Assembly (NCBI GenBank): GCA_009746045.1
Contig: RPFO01000154.1
Location: 5,952,646 to 6,016,645, forward strand
Length of the DNA: 64,000 nt
Direction: 5' to 3'
Source of the DNA: Mesostigma viride
Lineage: Eukaryota; Streptophyta; Mesostigmatophyceae; Mesostigmatales; Mesostigmataceae
The notes under the pieces were generated by a model, which saw nothing but the letters and a program-made list of their open reading frames with translations, was not told the DNA's origin and ran no database searches. Both the position numbers and the translations under genes were made by a program. Numbering within the stretch: position 1 is the first letter of the stretch; every line of letters starts with the position of its first letter. Shown here piece by piece: positions 1 through 12,109 of this stretch.

Positions 1-258
1 AGCCCAGAGAAGGGGCATATGGCCTATCATACATTCTAAGCTACTTCCTGCAAGGGTGGGAATGTAAAGGACCCTTGCTCTAGGTGCACCAGGGCACTTG
101 CACCACCCAGAGTTTCAGGCAACACCCAGCTAAGGGGAGCCTGTCATAGGTGGGGAAGATCAGCACATGCAGCTATACAAGAGCTAGGGCATGGCTTCTC
201 AGCAGAGAGTTACTCCCTGCATGGGCACAACATTACTAAATAAGGCTAAGCATCATCT
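1..258 (-). repeat. LINE family A 3'-UTR fragment
   Basis: This stretch matches the 3' untranslated region also seen at 600-1000, 42950-43360, 46990-47300 and (opposite strand) 44940-45300. The signature is 'gaaggggcatatggc...tgcaagggtgggaatgtaa...ggtgcaccagggcac'. It is cut by the left edge of the window, so its terminal hairpin is not seen. It joins a different LINE fragment at about 258. Confidence 0.7.
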
Positions 259-456
259 GAGAGAGTGGATGCGGTGCTCAAACTGGGCTGGGACCACTAG
301 GGCGTCCAGCAACATCTGGATGTAGTTCGTGACAGGTTTCCCTACCCTTTTGGGAATGCCCTCGGGGCCAGGCCAGGTCAGAATGTGGCGCCCTGGCTGG
401 CCATGTGAGGACAAAACGTCCGGGCTGGGCGGGCTTGGTGCCAGCTAGTCTATCTG
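259..456 (-). repeat. LINE family D fragment
   Basis: This sequence matches 27640-27790 (the 3' part of the family D LINE) through 'gggctgggaccact' and 'ggggccaggccaggtcag'. It is non-coding here and is wedged between a family A remnant and the (ATT)n tail of the next element. Confidence 0.55.
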
Positions 457-569
<113 letters not shown>

Positions 570-1125
570 CAACATCACTCCGTTGGGAGTAGATGTAGCA
601 CATAGCCCTGAGAAGGGGCATATGGCTTTTAATACATTCTAGGCTACTTCATGCAAGGGTGGGAATGTAAGCTACCCCTGCTCTAGGTGCACCAGGGCAC
701 CTGCACCCTCATGGTCTATCATGCTATGCCCGGGTAAGGGGGGGAGCATGCCTGTGAGGGAGGAAGATCATCATGGCTATACAAGAGCTAGGGCATGGCT
801 TCTCGACAGAGAGCATCTCTCTGCATGGCATAGCATGGCTAAATTCTTAATGCAACATCCATGGGGGTCCCATTATAGACAAAGCATGGCTAAATGTTGA
901 AGGCATCATCCATGGGGGCCATTATGGGCGCACATGCGCGTGGGCCACATGCTAGGCTAAGCCTTACTAATCTACACTACTGGTATATATATTAAAAATA
1001 TAATTACTTACAGCAGAGTGAAATCACTCAAACCAAAGCAAACGCCCAGCTATAAACCTATATACAGAGCCATGTCAAAGCTCTATACTACGATAAGACC
1101 AATGGAAACGCCTAACGGGAGGAAC
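570..1125 (-). mobile_element. LINE family A 3' UTR with terminal hairpin
   Basis: This is the 3' untranslated region of a minus-strand LINE whose coding end is at 1126-1662. The terminus carries CTCC-CAAC-GGAG (plus-strand ctccgttgggag at 578-589), followed on the minus strand by a (AAT)n tail. The same 3' UTR follows the ORF1 copy at 47384-48688. Confidence 0.75.
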
Positions 1126-1662
1126 CTAATAGCCCTGCTGCACCGCAAAATCAGCCCGCGTACGGCGGAGCATGATGTCCGCCATGGCCCGAGTCAGCGC
1201 CACCGACAAGCGCTGACGCCAATATGACGTCCAGGTCCGCGCCGACCATGGGGCCCGCTGGCCCTCCAGGTCCAGCCGGTCCTCCCGGAGCCGGCAACAC
1301 TCCTTGAAGAAGGCGGAGGTCAGGGGCCCCATGGCCCCAAACTCCTCCAGGACAAAGGGCACCACACGATGGTGCCCGACGTCGCCGTAGGCCAGGAGCT
1401 TGGCCCGCTCCGCCCGGTCCGCCGTGTAACCTGCCGTGAGGGAGGCCCCAGCCACGTGGCTAAGAGCCAAGGGCCGCGCCACCGAAACGTCAATAAGCAG
1501 ATGCCGGCCACCCCCCTCAAAGTCCAGCACCACGATGTCAGGCCGGTGGTTGGGGGAATAGAAGGCAGCGCCATCCGCATCCTCGGACCGGATGTTCGCG
1601 TGGGGGAAAACCGACCGAATCATGGCGAGCACCACCGTCAGGAGGACAGTGTGCAAATACAA
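1126..1662 (-). pseudogene. LINE ORF2 C-terminus, restriction-like endonuclease domain
   Basis: This is a 178-codon open frame without a clear start, best read as the C-terminal end of a LINE ORF2 that lost its RT. It contains 'HRPDIVVLDF', then 'LLIDVSVARPL', then 'ERAKLLAYG'. That PD...D...K spacing is the pattern of the PD-(D/E)xK restriction-like endonuclease of R2/NeSL/Dualen-type LINEs, which nicks target DNA for target-primed reverse transcription. The homologous domain occurs at 28779-29707, where a CCHC motif precedes it. Just upstream (1690-1790, minus) lies a scrap matching the C-terminus of the ORF1 at 47384. This copy is therefore an internal deletion joining ORF1 to the RLE end. 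Family assignment is from motifs only. Confidence 0.65.
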
Positions 1663-1689
1663 ATACCAATTCTGATTCTGGTATATATA

Positions 1690-1790
1690 TTCCTAGTCGG
1701 AGGTGGCAGGAGGGGGCTGCCAGGGCTTGTGGTCAACGTGGATGACCGCCCCCCTATCTATCTGATGTGTCTACCTTATCTGTGCGGGCC
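1690..1790 (-). pseudogene. LINE ORF1 C-terminal scrap
   Basis: The minus strand encodes a peptide like 'HVDHKPWQ', matching 'YVGHKPWQ' near the end of the complete ORF1 at 47384-48688. It sits beside the RLE remnant, indicating an internally deleted family A copy. Confidence 0.5.
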
Positions 1791-1849
1791 ATGCAGGTGC
1801 CGGCTAGGCCCAGGCGCCTGTGCCTAAGAATGTGGGAAACATAGGGCAA

Positions 1850-2104
1850 ATCCCCATAGCGCCCGCGTGTGCAATCCCGCGGGAGGCACGCTAGATAGCT
1901 CCCCCTAGGGCAGTGTGCGGCTGCCTAGATAGATGTTGTAGTTAGAATGTTGTTAGATAGATGTAGTATGTAGCCAATGTAGATAGATTAGACCGGTAGG
2001 AATGTGTGCACCCATCCATCCATCCATCGGGGTTAATGCTCCGTGACTCCCCAACGGGAGCACGAGTCTAATTAATTAATTAATTAATTAATTAATTAAT
2101 TAAT
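1850..2104 (+). mobile_element. 5'-truncated LINE family B 3' end
   Basis: It matches 13925-14180 and 46195-46440, including the '(tccatcca)n cggggttaatgctccgtgac' segment. The terminal hairpin is CTCCC-CAAC-GGGAG at about 2049-2064, followed by a (TTAA)n tail. Confidence 0.8.
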
Positions 2105-2154
2105 AGGGCAAATCAAAGTACAAATCCGCACTACGAATGTGCAAACCAAAGGGG

Positions 2155-2290
2155 ATATTAAGGCCTTGCGCAGCATCTTGGTGACGTTGCGCCAGCCGTC
2201 GAGTCGTTTTCCAGCTCCCGCGTCAGTGTCCAGGTCTCGGCGCCGTAGGTCAGGATGGTCAGAATGACGACCTTTGGATCGTCAGCAGGA
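2155..2290 (-). pseudogene. LINE family C RT-region fragment
   Basis: It matches 25870-25985 of the family C LINE ('gtccaggtctcggcgccgtaggtcagga'). On the minus strand this is the conserved L-T-Y-G-A-E-T-W motif found C-terminal to the RT. It is too short to say more. Confidence 0.55.
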
Positions 2291-3041
2291 TCGTCAGAAT
2301 GACGATTCTATGAGGGCCGAGGCTTGTCTCCATAGCAACGCATTAATAAATGAATTTATTAAAACCAAGAATGCATTATACGAAACCATATATGACATGC
2401 ACATAAAGTCTGCACCTGGCTGCACGCAACTGCAAGCAAGAATGAGACAGCCGCGGTCCACTGCACTCGCCGCCCACATAATATACCTCGAAGAGAAAAA
2501 CATGCCGACTCGCTCATCGGCAGGCATTGTCTGGACAATTGAGCATAAAGCGAGATCATCTCACAACGCCTCGCATATGCTCAGTGCTCCGGTCAAGCAC
2601 TGCCAACGCCACCTCTCGCCACGGGCTCAGGGCACAGCCAAGCCGGACATCCAGAAAGCAACCTATAAGAGACCACTTTCATGCGTCGGACATCGCGGGG
2701 ATGCGTAGGGAAATCAGCTAGAGATTGTCATCAGCTAGAGATGTCCAGATATATCAGCTCCCTGGCCAGTCATGCGCGAGGACCATGACCATGACAGCAT
2801 GACAGAAAGATTTTCACAAATGGCCTCCATGTTTCAAAAGCGTTGTACTGGGGATGCCCTGCCTACCCCAACTACGTGCCTCCTGTAACCAGTGACCAGG
2901 CATCGTTGATTATTTCCATGGTGAGCCACGAGGGCCCGGCATACACGGCTGTCCATCATGCAAACCATGCTGCTGCTGACCGGCATGCATTGCAAACCAT
3001 GTGGACAGCCCTGCCATGGATCACCACGTACACACTACTCC
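2291..3041. other. Intergenic, no gene recognised
   Basis: Only short frames without recognisable motifs occur here. It is the 3' flank of the minus-strand F-box/LRR gene and presumably includes its 3' UTR. Confidence 0.5.
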
Positions 3042-4514
3042 TCACGTTTCGCAATACCCTCCAATCGTATCCTCCCAGAAAGCCTTGTTATCATACACCC
3101 TGCACCTGCTCCGGTCAAGCAAGCGGAGGCCCCCAGATGTCACGCCACAGCCAACGACATCGGCGAACACCAGCTTGCGGCAGCCCCGCGCGACGGCCAT
3201 CACGCCGGCGTCGGATACATAACCGCACGAACTCAGGCTCAGCAGGCGCAGCTCCGGGCACGACCTCCCCACCGCGAACAGCGCCTCGTCGGTAATGTTC
3301 CGGCAGAATGAGAGGTCCAGGTGGACCAGCTGTGTCGCCGCCGGCCCGGACAGCAGGGTCGCCACGTTGGCATCCGACAGCAATGGGCAGTTACGGGCCT
3401 TGAAGGAGCGTAGGCGAGTGCAGTTGCGGCTCATGGCCGCAACACCCGCATCCATGCCATAATTCGCTCCTTCGATGCCCAGATGCTCGAGGTGACTGCA
3501 ATTCTTAGCTACGCAGCGCAGGGCCTCCTCGCCGATGTTATCATCGAGAGTGCTGAGGTGCCGCAGGCGAGGGCAGTTCTCTGCCACGACCCTTAAACTG
3601 GCAGCTGTCAATCTGCCGTGTCGTGGACTGTAGATCCGCAGCACCTCCAGCTGGCGGCAGTGCTCGCCCACCAATTGCAAACTGGCGTCTGTCACTTCAA
3701 AGCAACCCAAGATGTCCAGGTGCCTTAGCTGGGGACAGTGACGAGCGATGGCACTTATCCCGACATCTGAAACCCCAGGGCTAGAAAGTGTTAAATGCCG
3801 CAGCTTGGGGCATCTTTCAGCCAGCAACACGATGGCGGCATCATCGACCGAGTTGTCACCCGGTGGCGCAGAAATCCTCGCGTTCAGGCTCTGCAGGCGC
3901 GGGCATTCGCTCGCAATCGCCAGGACTGCGGCTTTGGTAACCCGTGTAGAACAAATTGTCAAGTGCTCCAGCTGCTTGCACTGCCCCACCACTGCTCTAA
4001 TGCCCTCGTCCGTGACATCGCAGTTGGTCACATCTAAGGCTCCAAGTTGCCCACATGACGCAGCGAGCACTGCCAGCACTTTATCATCCACCATGCTACC
4101 GAAGCATGACAGGTTCAACGACCGCAGCTGCACGCACTGTCCAAGTCCCAAGAGCGACTGCCTCGCAAAATCAGGCAAGACTGTGGCGCATCCCATCACA
4201 AGCGCTTCCCACGTCTCCACCAAAGGTCTCTCATGCAAAGCCCGCCACCGCACAGAAAGTATCTGAATATGAGGACATTTCCGGAGCAGCCATTCCAACC
4301 CGCCTTCTTTGCTCACCGCGTCCGCAATGTCTTCCCAGAAAAGTTCGCGGATATCTTCCAGAGTTCCATCCACGGCGGATAAGAATGCATGGCAAGTCCG
4401 ACGCAGACGAACGCGCTCCAGCAAGGGAAGCGGTTCCAAAATCTTTGCGCCAGCGCCACGGATAGCAACCACCTGGTCCAGTGTGGCGTGCTGTGAAGGC
4501 TTCAGGCTGCTCAT
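3042..4514 (-). CDS. F-box/LRR protein (AMN1/FBXL-like)
   Basis: An intact 490-codon intronless gene. The N-terminus ('ILEPLPLLERVRLRRTCHAF', residues about 30-50) resembles a divergent F-box, which would dock on SKP1. Residues about 75-480 are at least a dozen cysteine-containing leucine-rich repeats of the 'C..L..L.L..C..VTD.G' type, as in FBXL and AMN1 proteins. The inferred role is the substrate-recognition subunit of an SCF ubiquitin ligase; the substrate is unknown. The ATG at 4514 is the first in frame, and M-S-S/M-S-R is shared by the paralogues at 23022 and 9943. The 5' flank also resembles that of the 23022 gene ('taggcacc...gccggt...ccgtgt'), so promoter and gene were duplicated together. 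An LRR protein without a functional F-box remains possible. Confidence 0.82.
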   Translation of the reverse strand: MSSLKPSQHATLDQVVAIRGAGAKILEPLPLLERVRLRRTCHAFLSAVDGTLEDIRELFWEDIADAVSKEGGLEWLLRKCPHIQILSVRWRALHERPLVETWEALVMGCATVLPDFARQSLLGLGQCVQLRSLNLSCFGSMVDDKVLAVLAASCGQLGALDVTNCDVTDEGIRAVVGQCKQLEHLTICSTRVTKAAVLAIASECPRLQSLNARISAPPGDNSVDDAAIVLLAERCPKLRHLTLSSPGVSDVGISAIARHCPQLRHLDILGCFEVTDASLQLVGEHCRQLEVLRIYSPRHGRLTAASLRVVAENCPRLRHLSTLDDNIGEEALRCVAKNCSHLEHLGIEGANYGMDAGVAAMSRNCTRLRSFKARNCPLLSDANVATLLSGPAATQLVHLDLSFCRNITDEALFAVGRSCPELRLLSLSSCGYVSDAGVMAVARGCRKLVFADVVGCGVTSGGLRLLDRSRCRVYDNKAFWEDTIGGYCET

Positions 4515-5294
4515 GGATAGATAGAGTCGTGAACACGGTTACAGATTTGAAAAGGTACCGGCAGCAAGCTAGTCGGTGCCTACCGGAAGAGGGCAGCAAG
4601 ACCCTAGAAAACCTTTCGGGTCACAGCGGCAAGCTGCTTTCCATGGCCGAATAGATACTTGCGTAATCCTTGACACGATGACGAATTGCCTGTCAACGAT
4701 GCCTGCGTATGCCTAGGAAGGTATCCCTGGCTGCATGATTTGTGCCGGCTCAAATGCCCGTTGGTATAGGCATTTGTTACACGAAGCACCGCGCGGCGAT
4801 CACGTTCTGGTCCTCATGTCGCGCGATGCTGACGCCTGACGGCCCCCGTTGGAAAAAAATGTGCATCTGTCACGGACAACAGGTGCATCCAGCGCGGTTT
4901 CACTGCGCTGAAGGATTGAAGACACGCTGATCAACGCGCTCGCGTCCGCCTCGCGAATCTTGATCACATTTTCCCACGTGTACTTCACGATTTCTGAATT
5001 CTGAGCAAACGCTGGCCCAGTCCAACAATTATCAATCCTACGTGGGATCATGCATGTCCAGTGCCCCGATAGTACATACCTCGGATAATAAATATATCCG
5101 GCCCTCTGCCAATATAGAATTCTCTGCTGCTGATTGCGGCGTGGGATCCAAGTCATCCAACTAACAAGTAACAACAAAAACGTGGGATCAAACTCGTGAC
5201 TCGTGAGTGCTGACTGCTGACTGCCCAGTGCAGATTGCACAATGGAGCCAAGGGTTTTGGCGGGAACCGGCGCCGGCATAATTATGGCAATTAC
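4515..5294. other. Intergenic 5' flank of F-box/LRR gene
   Basis: It holds the presumed promoter of the minus-strand LRR gene. A 166-codon open frame on the minus strand (4800-5300) shows no domain and is not called. The motif 'cgtgggatc' recurs at 5041, 5131 and 5181. Confidence 0.45.
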
Positions 5295-5418
5295 AGTCAT
5301 TCCCGCGTTAAGTTGCGTTTCTTAAGGTTGCGTTCCCGCGTTAAGTTGCGGCGCCGAAGTTTGGGGGGCGACCGCAACTTAAGCATGGAGGCCATCGCAA
5401 CTTAACGCGGTAATGACT
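5295..5418. mobile_element. MITE-like inverted-repeat element, full copy
   Basis: A 124-bp palindromic unit with near-perfect terminal inverted repeats. The left arm is CATTCCCGCGTTAAGTTGCG and the right arm its complement with one change (cgcggtaatg). An internal copy of the arm sits at about 5331-5350. A related, left-truncated copy lies at 6319-6391. No coding capacity. No convincing target-site duplication was found. Confidence 0.65.
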
Positions 5419-6318
5419 CAATTTGTAGGTGTCAGGCCATTTTTGGCCGCGCAGGAGGCCATTTTTTGCCAAGTCCGGACCCGCTACGTGATTTTAGGGG
5501 GCAAAATACGCAAGCCCCATTGGCGCGCAAATTTCCCCGCCTGCTGGCTTAGGTGAAAAGCGCGAATGCAACCTTACAAATCCAGTTTTGCAGCCTGCGG
5601 GCTGCGGAACATAAGAATCCACGACCATGCATGGTCGGTCATCTGTAATTGAGACATCTCAGTTGCCAGAAATTACCACCATTAAAAATTAAATTAAATT
5701 AAATTAAATTAAATTGAATTATAACATGTCTCCGTTGGGAGATCATGTAGCACATATTCCAGGCATTTCTAGATCACTAGATATAGCTTAGAGTTAGGTT
5801 AGTTCGATTACGCGGCTTCCTCCACACCACCCATCCAACCTGGAATTACCACCATAGTCATGCCGAACTTGACCATAGTCATGCCGAATGCACCGCAGAA
5901 GGGCAAAGACAAGGTTGTTGAGGCCACAGGCAGTCTCGCTGCCTGTGGCCTCCATCATGCGGCTGTTATTATTGTTTACATGCAGGCCATTGACAGTAAA
6001 TGAAGCTTCCCTCACGACTGTTCCCATGTTTTGTCACAGTCAAACGTGAAGCCGGCTGGCAATTAAGTAACCCACCAAAAAAAGAGCCGAAGTCGGAGGG
6101 TTAAACACACATTTGTGTTATAACACGCAGGCACTGCGTGGCTGCCCACGGCGTGTTTTGCAGCCCGCCTTTCAGCCGGTTTGTCCACAATATCTGGCCT
6201 GGAAAATGAACTTAGGCCGGCTTTGACGCTGCAGCTGGATCGGGCTTGACGAGAGCTGTCGAATGCCGTATAGAAGTCTGTCAGAGGAGGAGGTGGTGGG
6301 CTGCTAGCCTAATTCTAC
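5419..6318. other. Intergenic with one LINE tail
   Basis: No gene was recognised. A minus-strand LINE 3' terminus (hairpin at about 5730, then (AATTA)n) lies at 5680-5760. The interval 5845-5895 repeats 'catagtcatgccgaa' twice. Confidence 0.5.
5680..5800 (-). mobile_element. LINE 3' terminus with (AATTA)n tail
   Basis: The plus strand reads (aaatt)n, then 'tctccgttgggaga' and 'tcatgtagcacat', the same end as the family D LINE at 27345-27400. It is a strongly 5'-truncated minus-strand copy. Confidence 0.65.
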
Positions 6319-6391
6319 CGTTAAGTTGCGTTCCCGCGTTAAGTTGCGGCGCCAAGTTTTAGGGGGCGATCGCAACTTAACGCGGGAATGA
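6319..6391. mobile_element. MITE-like element, truncated copy
   Basis: It contains 'gttcccgcgttaagttgcgg' and, 20 bp later, the complement 'cgcaacttaacgcgggaa', so the RNA or single strand would fold into a 19-20 bp stem. It lacks the outer left repeat seen at 5295. Confidence 0.6.
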
Positions 6392-6436
6392 CTGTATTGG
6401 GTTCCCAATTATTGGCGAGGCATGATGGCATACAAC

Positions 6437-7842
<1,406 letters not shown>

Positions 7843-8052
7843 GTCCCACGCCGCAGTCAACAGCAGAGCAGGGCATACAACGTATGTTAGTTAGTTGTTA
7901 GTTGAATCCCACGCCAGTACAACGTATGTACTGATACAAGTGTACTGTGATTACAAGTGTCAGTCAGTCGACAGACAGTCAGTGGAATCCCACGCCGGGC
8001 ATACAAGTGTCCACAATGTATTTCTTGCACCGCATGTATTTCTTGCACCGCA
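7843..8052. repeat. Short irregular direct repeats
   Basis: 'cccacgcc' recurs three times, 'gcatacaa' twice and 'catgtatttcttgcaccg' twice in tandem. No gene. Confidence 0.5.
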
Positions 8053-8056
8053 TTAA

Positions 8057-9400
8057 CCCATAGTCCGGAAACTGGGCGATATATCGCCCAGTTTGACCCC
8101 CGGTGGCGCGGCGCTTAATTCCAGGAGCGCCGCGCCACCCGTGACGGATGTAAGTTGTCCGGTGGGTCTGGGAACACTTAGGGACGAAGGTGATGCATAG
8201 GTTTGGGGGTAATATTCGCCATAGCCTGGTAATTACAACGTGTATTGAGAAAGTATCACGTGACTTTGGCGGGAAATTTTCACTCGCGCGCGCGCGTAAC
8301 TAGATATGGCTGCCAGCGTGCCGTTGTCATGGAAATTTGCGTCTCGCGGCTTGTAACGGTTCAGAATGTTGCTCAGAATGATGATGCGTGATTTTCGTAG
8401 GTCAGGGGTGGCCAGATGTATAGCATTTGGAAAATACAGGTAGGGAATTACTGATTTCTTGGTCGCCAGTACCAGATGAGTAATGGCACGTCATATTTCG
8501 ATTTTCTTCTTATGGCCGGGCAGGCTTCGCCAGCCCGAGCACCCAGTTTTGGTACTGGACATCCGCAGCAGCGTCCCTGTGAATTCGGATGCGTTTATAT
8601 GTCATCTTTGCACAGAACATCAACCTGGTAATCGTGGTGGATGCATGCATTATCAGGCTATGGCGGCCTATGCATGGAAAGCATTAGCCCGTGTGAGATA
8701 TGAGGGTCCCGGCCAGCAGAACCCGGAAAGGTCGTGATCGAGCCAGGTACGGCAACGTGTTTGCATGTCGTTTGCACGGGAATCTGTCGTTTATGCATCC
8801 TTGTTTCATGAGTGTATCAGTGCCTCTTGCAGCAGGTTTCCATGCCTGCTGTATGAGTGCTATTAGCCCCAAATCTGCTCAGTTTGTGGTGTTTCTTTGG
8901 AGGATGCCATTCCGTTGGTGCTGGTTTAGCAACTTCTTTGTTTTCCAGCACTTTTGACAGTCCTATGTGGCTGTATACAATGCATAAGTGTGTGGCAATT
9001 CATGGATAGCTGTATACGCGCGCGTAACCCACACACGTAAGTGAGCGGATTATATAGGTCAGTTGGGCTATCCGTGCGGTCTGACCCAAGGAAAGCATGG
9101 TGGCACTATCTATTGACATTGTCCAACCCCAGAATAATTTTTTAGAACCCTCCCTAGAGGGGTAAACTACTAAGGGGATTTCCCTTGCCTGAAAATGATC
9201 GTCTTTTGGCCAACTTTGACATTAAATATCTTGCAAACCACTTTATAAACTCATGATATTATTGCATATTCTGAAAGCCCTTGAAGTGTAGATATTCCTA
9301 GCACCTTGGTTGGGGGTATTTGGAGTTGTGGTCTATGAGTTATGATTTTTTTCATTTTCAGGGGTCAAAAAATGCCAAAAACCCATTCCCGGACTATGGG
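8057..9400. mobile_element. piggyBac-like non-autonomous DNA transposon
   Basis: The element is bounded by perfect 12-bp terminal inverted repeats CCCATAGTCCGG / CCGGACTATGGG and flanked on both sides by TTAA (8053-8056 and 9401-9404). A TTAA target duplication next to a terminus starting CCC is the hallmark of piggyBac-superfamily transposons. The 1,344-bp body has only short frames (84 and 85 codons) with no transposase motif, so it would depend on a transposase elsewhere. Just inside the left end are a 26-bp perfect palindrome (8069-8094) and a 14-bp-stem hairpin (8102-8139). Confidence 0.8.
8069..8139. repeat. Two adjacent subterminal hairpins
   Basis: 8069-8094 is a perfect palindrome centred on 'gcgatatatcgc'. 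8102-8115 pairs perfectly with 8126-8139 around a 10-nt loop. Both lie directly inside the left inverted repeat of the piggyBac-like element and could be transposase-binding or structural sites. Confidence 0.8.
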
Positions 9401-9404
9401 TTAA

Positions 9405-9942
9405 GCCTGGCATCAGTGGCATGGTGCGGGCATCCAGCGAACTTAGCGTGGCGCATATGCATTGCCTAATCAATTGCCTGCCTCTGGTACGCAGTTAGCA
9501 ACTGAAATAAGGAACTAGAAATTAGAAAGCTGGGCAGGACTCGGCAGTCGGCGTCGAATTCAGCATTTTGATGGACGCAAAACCCTCCACGGCGACGTCA
9601 GCATCGGTTTGCCCAGCAGCTGTGCAGCGGATCGAGAACAATCCTGGTGATTAATTCTTGGTCACCAGCAAACCTTTGTTGCCTTGCAATTTCGCGCCCG
9701 GCTGTAGCAGCCAGGCTACAGTCTACGCAGACGATGCTTATTTCCTTGCGTATGCACGTGTCCTTGGCAGCTGATCCATCTTGCGTATCAAGCAAGCTCC
9801 TGGGTTGGCCATGCAAAACTTTATTCTGTAATCTGCAAGTTGTTGGAAATGCAAGTAAAATTTTCCTGCCATCTGCTGGGCACTGGAGTTGCTCTTGACA
9901 GCCCTTTCCAGCTAATGGTGTGGTAACAGCCGCGTCCTAGCC
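9405..9942. other. Intergenic 5' flank of LRR pseudogene
   Basis: No gene or recognised repeat is visible. It may hold the decayed promoter of the F-box/LRR pseudogene. Confidence 0.45.
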
Positions 9943-11419
9943 ATGAGCAGACAGAATCGCTCGCAGCAAGGCACTTAAGACCAGGTGATTGCCTTCCCTG
10001 ACGTTGGTGCCAAGATTTTGCGAGGCCGGATTGACTTACTGGACTCGGTTCGCTTACGTCGATCGGACTTGCCACGCATACTTGTCCGTCGTTGATGAAA
10101 CTCTGGAAGACGTTCACGAGCTTCTCTGGGAAGACATCGTCGACGTGGCCAGACGGCAGGGCGGTTTGGATTTGCTGCTTCAGAAGTGTCCCAATTTGCT
10201 GAGGCTATCCATAAGGTCGCAGGCAGAGCGTGAGATACCCCTGTCGAGGACGGAGGAACTTGCACTAGTAAAAGCGCTAGGCACCCCAAGGATCACCAAG
10301 CAGTCGCTCCTGGCTGGGACTTGCATGGTGCAGGCCGCTGCTCTTTTTGAACCTGTCAGGCTGCGGTGACATGGTGGATGACAGCCTGCTGGTGGTCGTT
10401 GCCGCGTCATGCCGGGAACTGCAGCGGTTGGATTTCGCGTTCAGCAAAGTTGCACGGATGATAGCAGTATGGCGGTGGCGGAGCGCTGCAGACAGCTGCA
10501 GCACCTGAACATCTGGCGCACTCGTGTTGGCAAGGCCTCTGTCACCAAGGTTGCCAGGAGCGGCCCCGCTTGACGCACCTGGACGTGTGTAAGGCAAGAT
10601 ACTCGGAGTCTGCTGTCCATGACGCCGCCACCGCCTTGCTGGCAGAAAAATGCCCGCAGCTGCACCATCTATCTGTCGATTCTCGCGGTGTCAGGGACAT
10701 CGGCAATCGATCTGCCATCGCCCGCCACTGTTATAACCTGCGCCGCCTGGACATCTCCGGCTGTGAGGGCGTCATCAACGCCAGCATCTGCTTGGTGGCC
10801 AAGCGCTGCCACGAGCTGGAGGAGCTCGCTATGCCCTCCTGAATGCTACAGCGCAGGGAGGCCACGGGCTTGATGGCTGTGGCACGACGCTGCCTTCGCC
10901 TGCGATACCTCCACACTCGATCATATTACATGGAGGAGGAGGTCCTGCGCTGCGTCGCTGAGAATCGCACGCAGCTGGTACAGCTGGGCAGCTGGGGAGC
11001 TGATTCTAGAATGGAGGCGTGGGTGGCAGCCGTCAGCCGCGACTGCACGCGCCTGCGCTCCCTCACCGTGGCTCCATGCAACACACTCACGGATGGAAAT
11101 GTGGCAACCCTGTTGTCGGGGCCAGCGGCGGCGCAGCTGGTACTCCTGGATCTGTCGGGGTGCCAGTCCATCACTGACGTGGCACTGGAGACGGTGGGGA
11201 GGTCGTGCCCGGAGCTGCTGGACATGTGTGGCAGTTGACGTCACCGTCGTCGGATTGGCGGCCATCGTGCGGGGCTGCCGGAAGCTGGTTTCTCTAGATG
11301 TCATGGATTGCCACGTGACCAAGGCGCCTCTCCGGCGCTTGTTTGACCCCTGCAACTGCCCGGTGTTGGATATTGATGCAGGTCTCCTGGATGTGCCGCG
11401 TTTTTCGCCATCTCCGTAG
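9943..11419 (+). pseudogene. F-box/LRR pseudogene
   Basis: A decayed paralogue of the genes at 3042-4514 and 23022-25088. It starts with an ATG in the same context (M-S-R), but the twelfth codon is TAA where the paralogues read Leu. The F-box-like segment is then frameshifted near 10060 ('TCHAYLSVVDETLEDVHEL' follows in another frame). Further frame changes occur near 10340-10360 and 10560, there is a stop at about 10840, and another shift near 11225. Recognisable LRR blocks continue to 'LRRLFDPCNCPVLD' near the end, matching the C-terminal layout of the 3042 gene ('LRLLDRSRCRVYDN'). At least five disabling changes make function very unlikely. Confidence 0.88.
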
Positions 11420-11770
11420 TGCAATCAATCGGTCAGAGCACGACTCCAGGCTGCTTCGGGTCCGCTTGAAATTGCTATGTGCGTGTCCGGGCTAGCTCCA
11501 TGCTTGGTGTTGCACGCATGCCAGATTCGCGCTTATAATGCGTTAGGTTTGCACGATCTGATTGGTGAGGTACGAGTGCGCACGGTTTCCGTGCATGGCA
11601 TGCATTGAGCATGCATGCTCACGCAATCACGTGCATATAGTACTCACCATTAGCTGAATTCTTTTTACAAAGCCGCCCATGCATGCCTGCTCAATGGGCC
11701 GGGATGCTGTGGATATCTGTACTGGCGCATGCTCCATATGTACTAAGCGCGTGCATGCAGTGTACGTAGG
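11420..11770. other. Intergenic, no gene seen
   Basis: Rich in 'gcatgc' motifs. No coding or repeat feature was recognised. Confidence 0.45.
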
Positions 11771-11990
11771 GATTAATTAATTAAACACGTGCTCCCGTAC
11801 ATTGGGGAGTCACGGAGCGCCAGAGTGCTTTTAATCCAGACCTGAGTGTGCACAGCGGGCAGGGGGCAGAGACCCCCCCCCCTTTCATCATGCAACAGGC
11901 ATGCCACAGGGTGCACAATCGGACCCGTCAAAACGATCCGCATCCCCTATGGGTGCAATAAAGCTTCGACATCTATAGCAAAAGCATAGC
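11771..11990 (-). mobile_element. LINE family C 3' terminus
   Basis: A (TTAA)n tail, then the hairpin segment 'gtgctcccgtacattggggagtcacggagc' and 'gtgcacagcgggcaggggcagaga', matches 25435-25560. The hairpin loop is altered to 'tacatt', unlike the CAAC loop of the other copies. Confidence 0.65.
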
Positions 11991-12109
11991 GGGTGCAGTA
12001 GGGCTGCCTCATGGTCCAGTGGTCACAGATACCGGCTTGGAACTCATTCAGAGGCGCACGGGTTACGTAGGGATGATATAGCATACTAGATCTCCTAACT
12101 GTGCTGGCC

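Noticed and set aside
4800-5300. 166-codon minus-strand frame upstream of the F-box/LRR gene
   Set aside because: No motif, unlike composition, and overlaps the MITE at its start.
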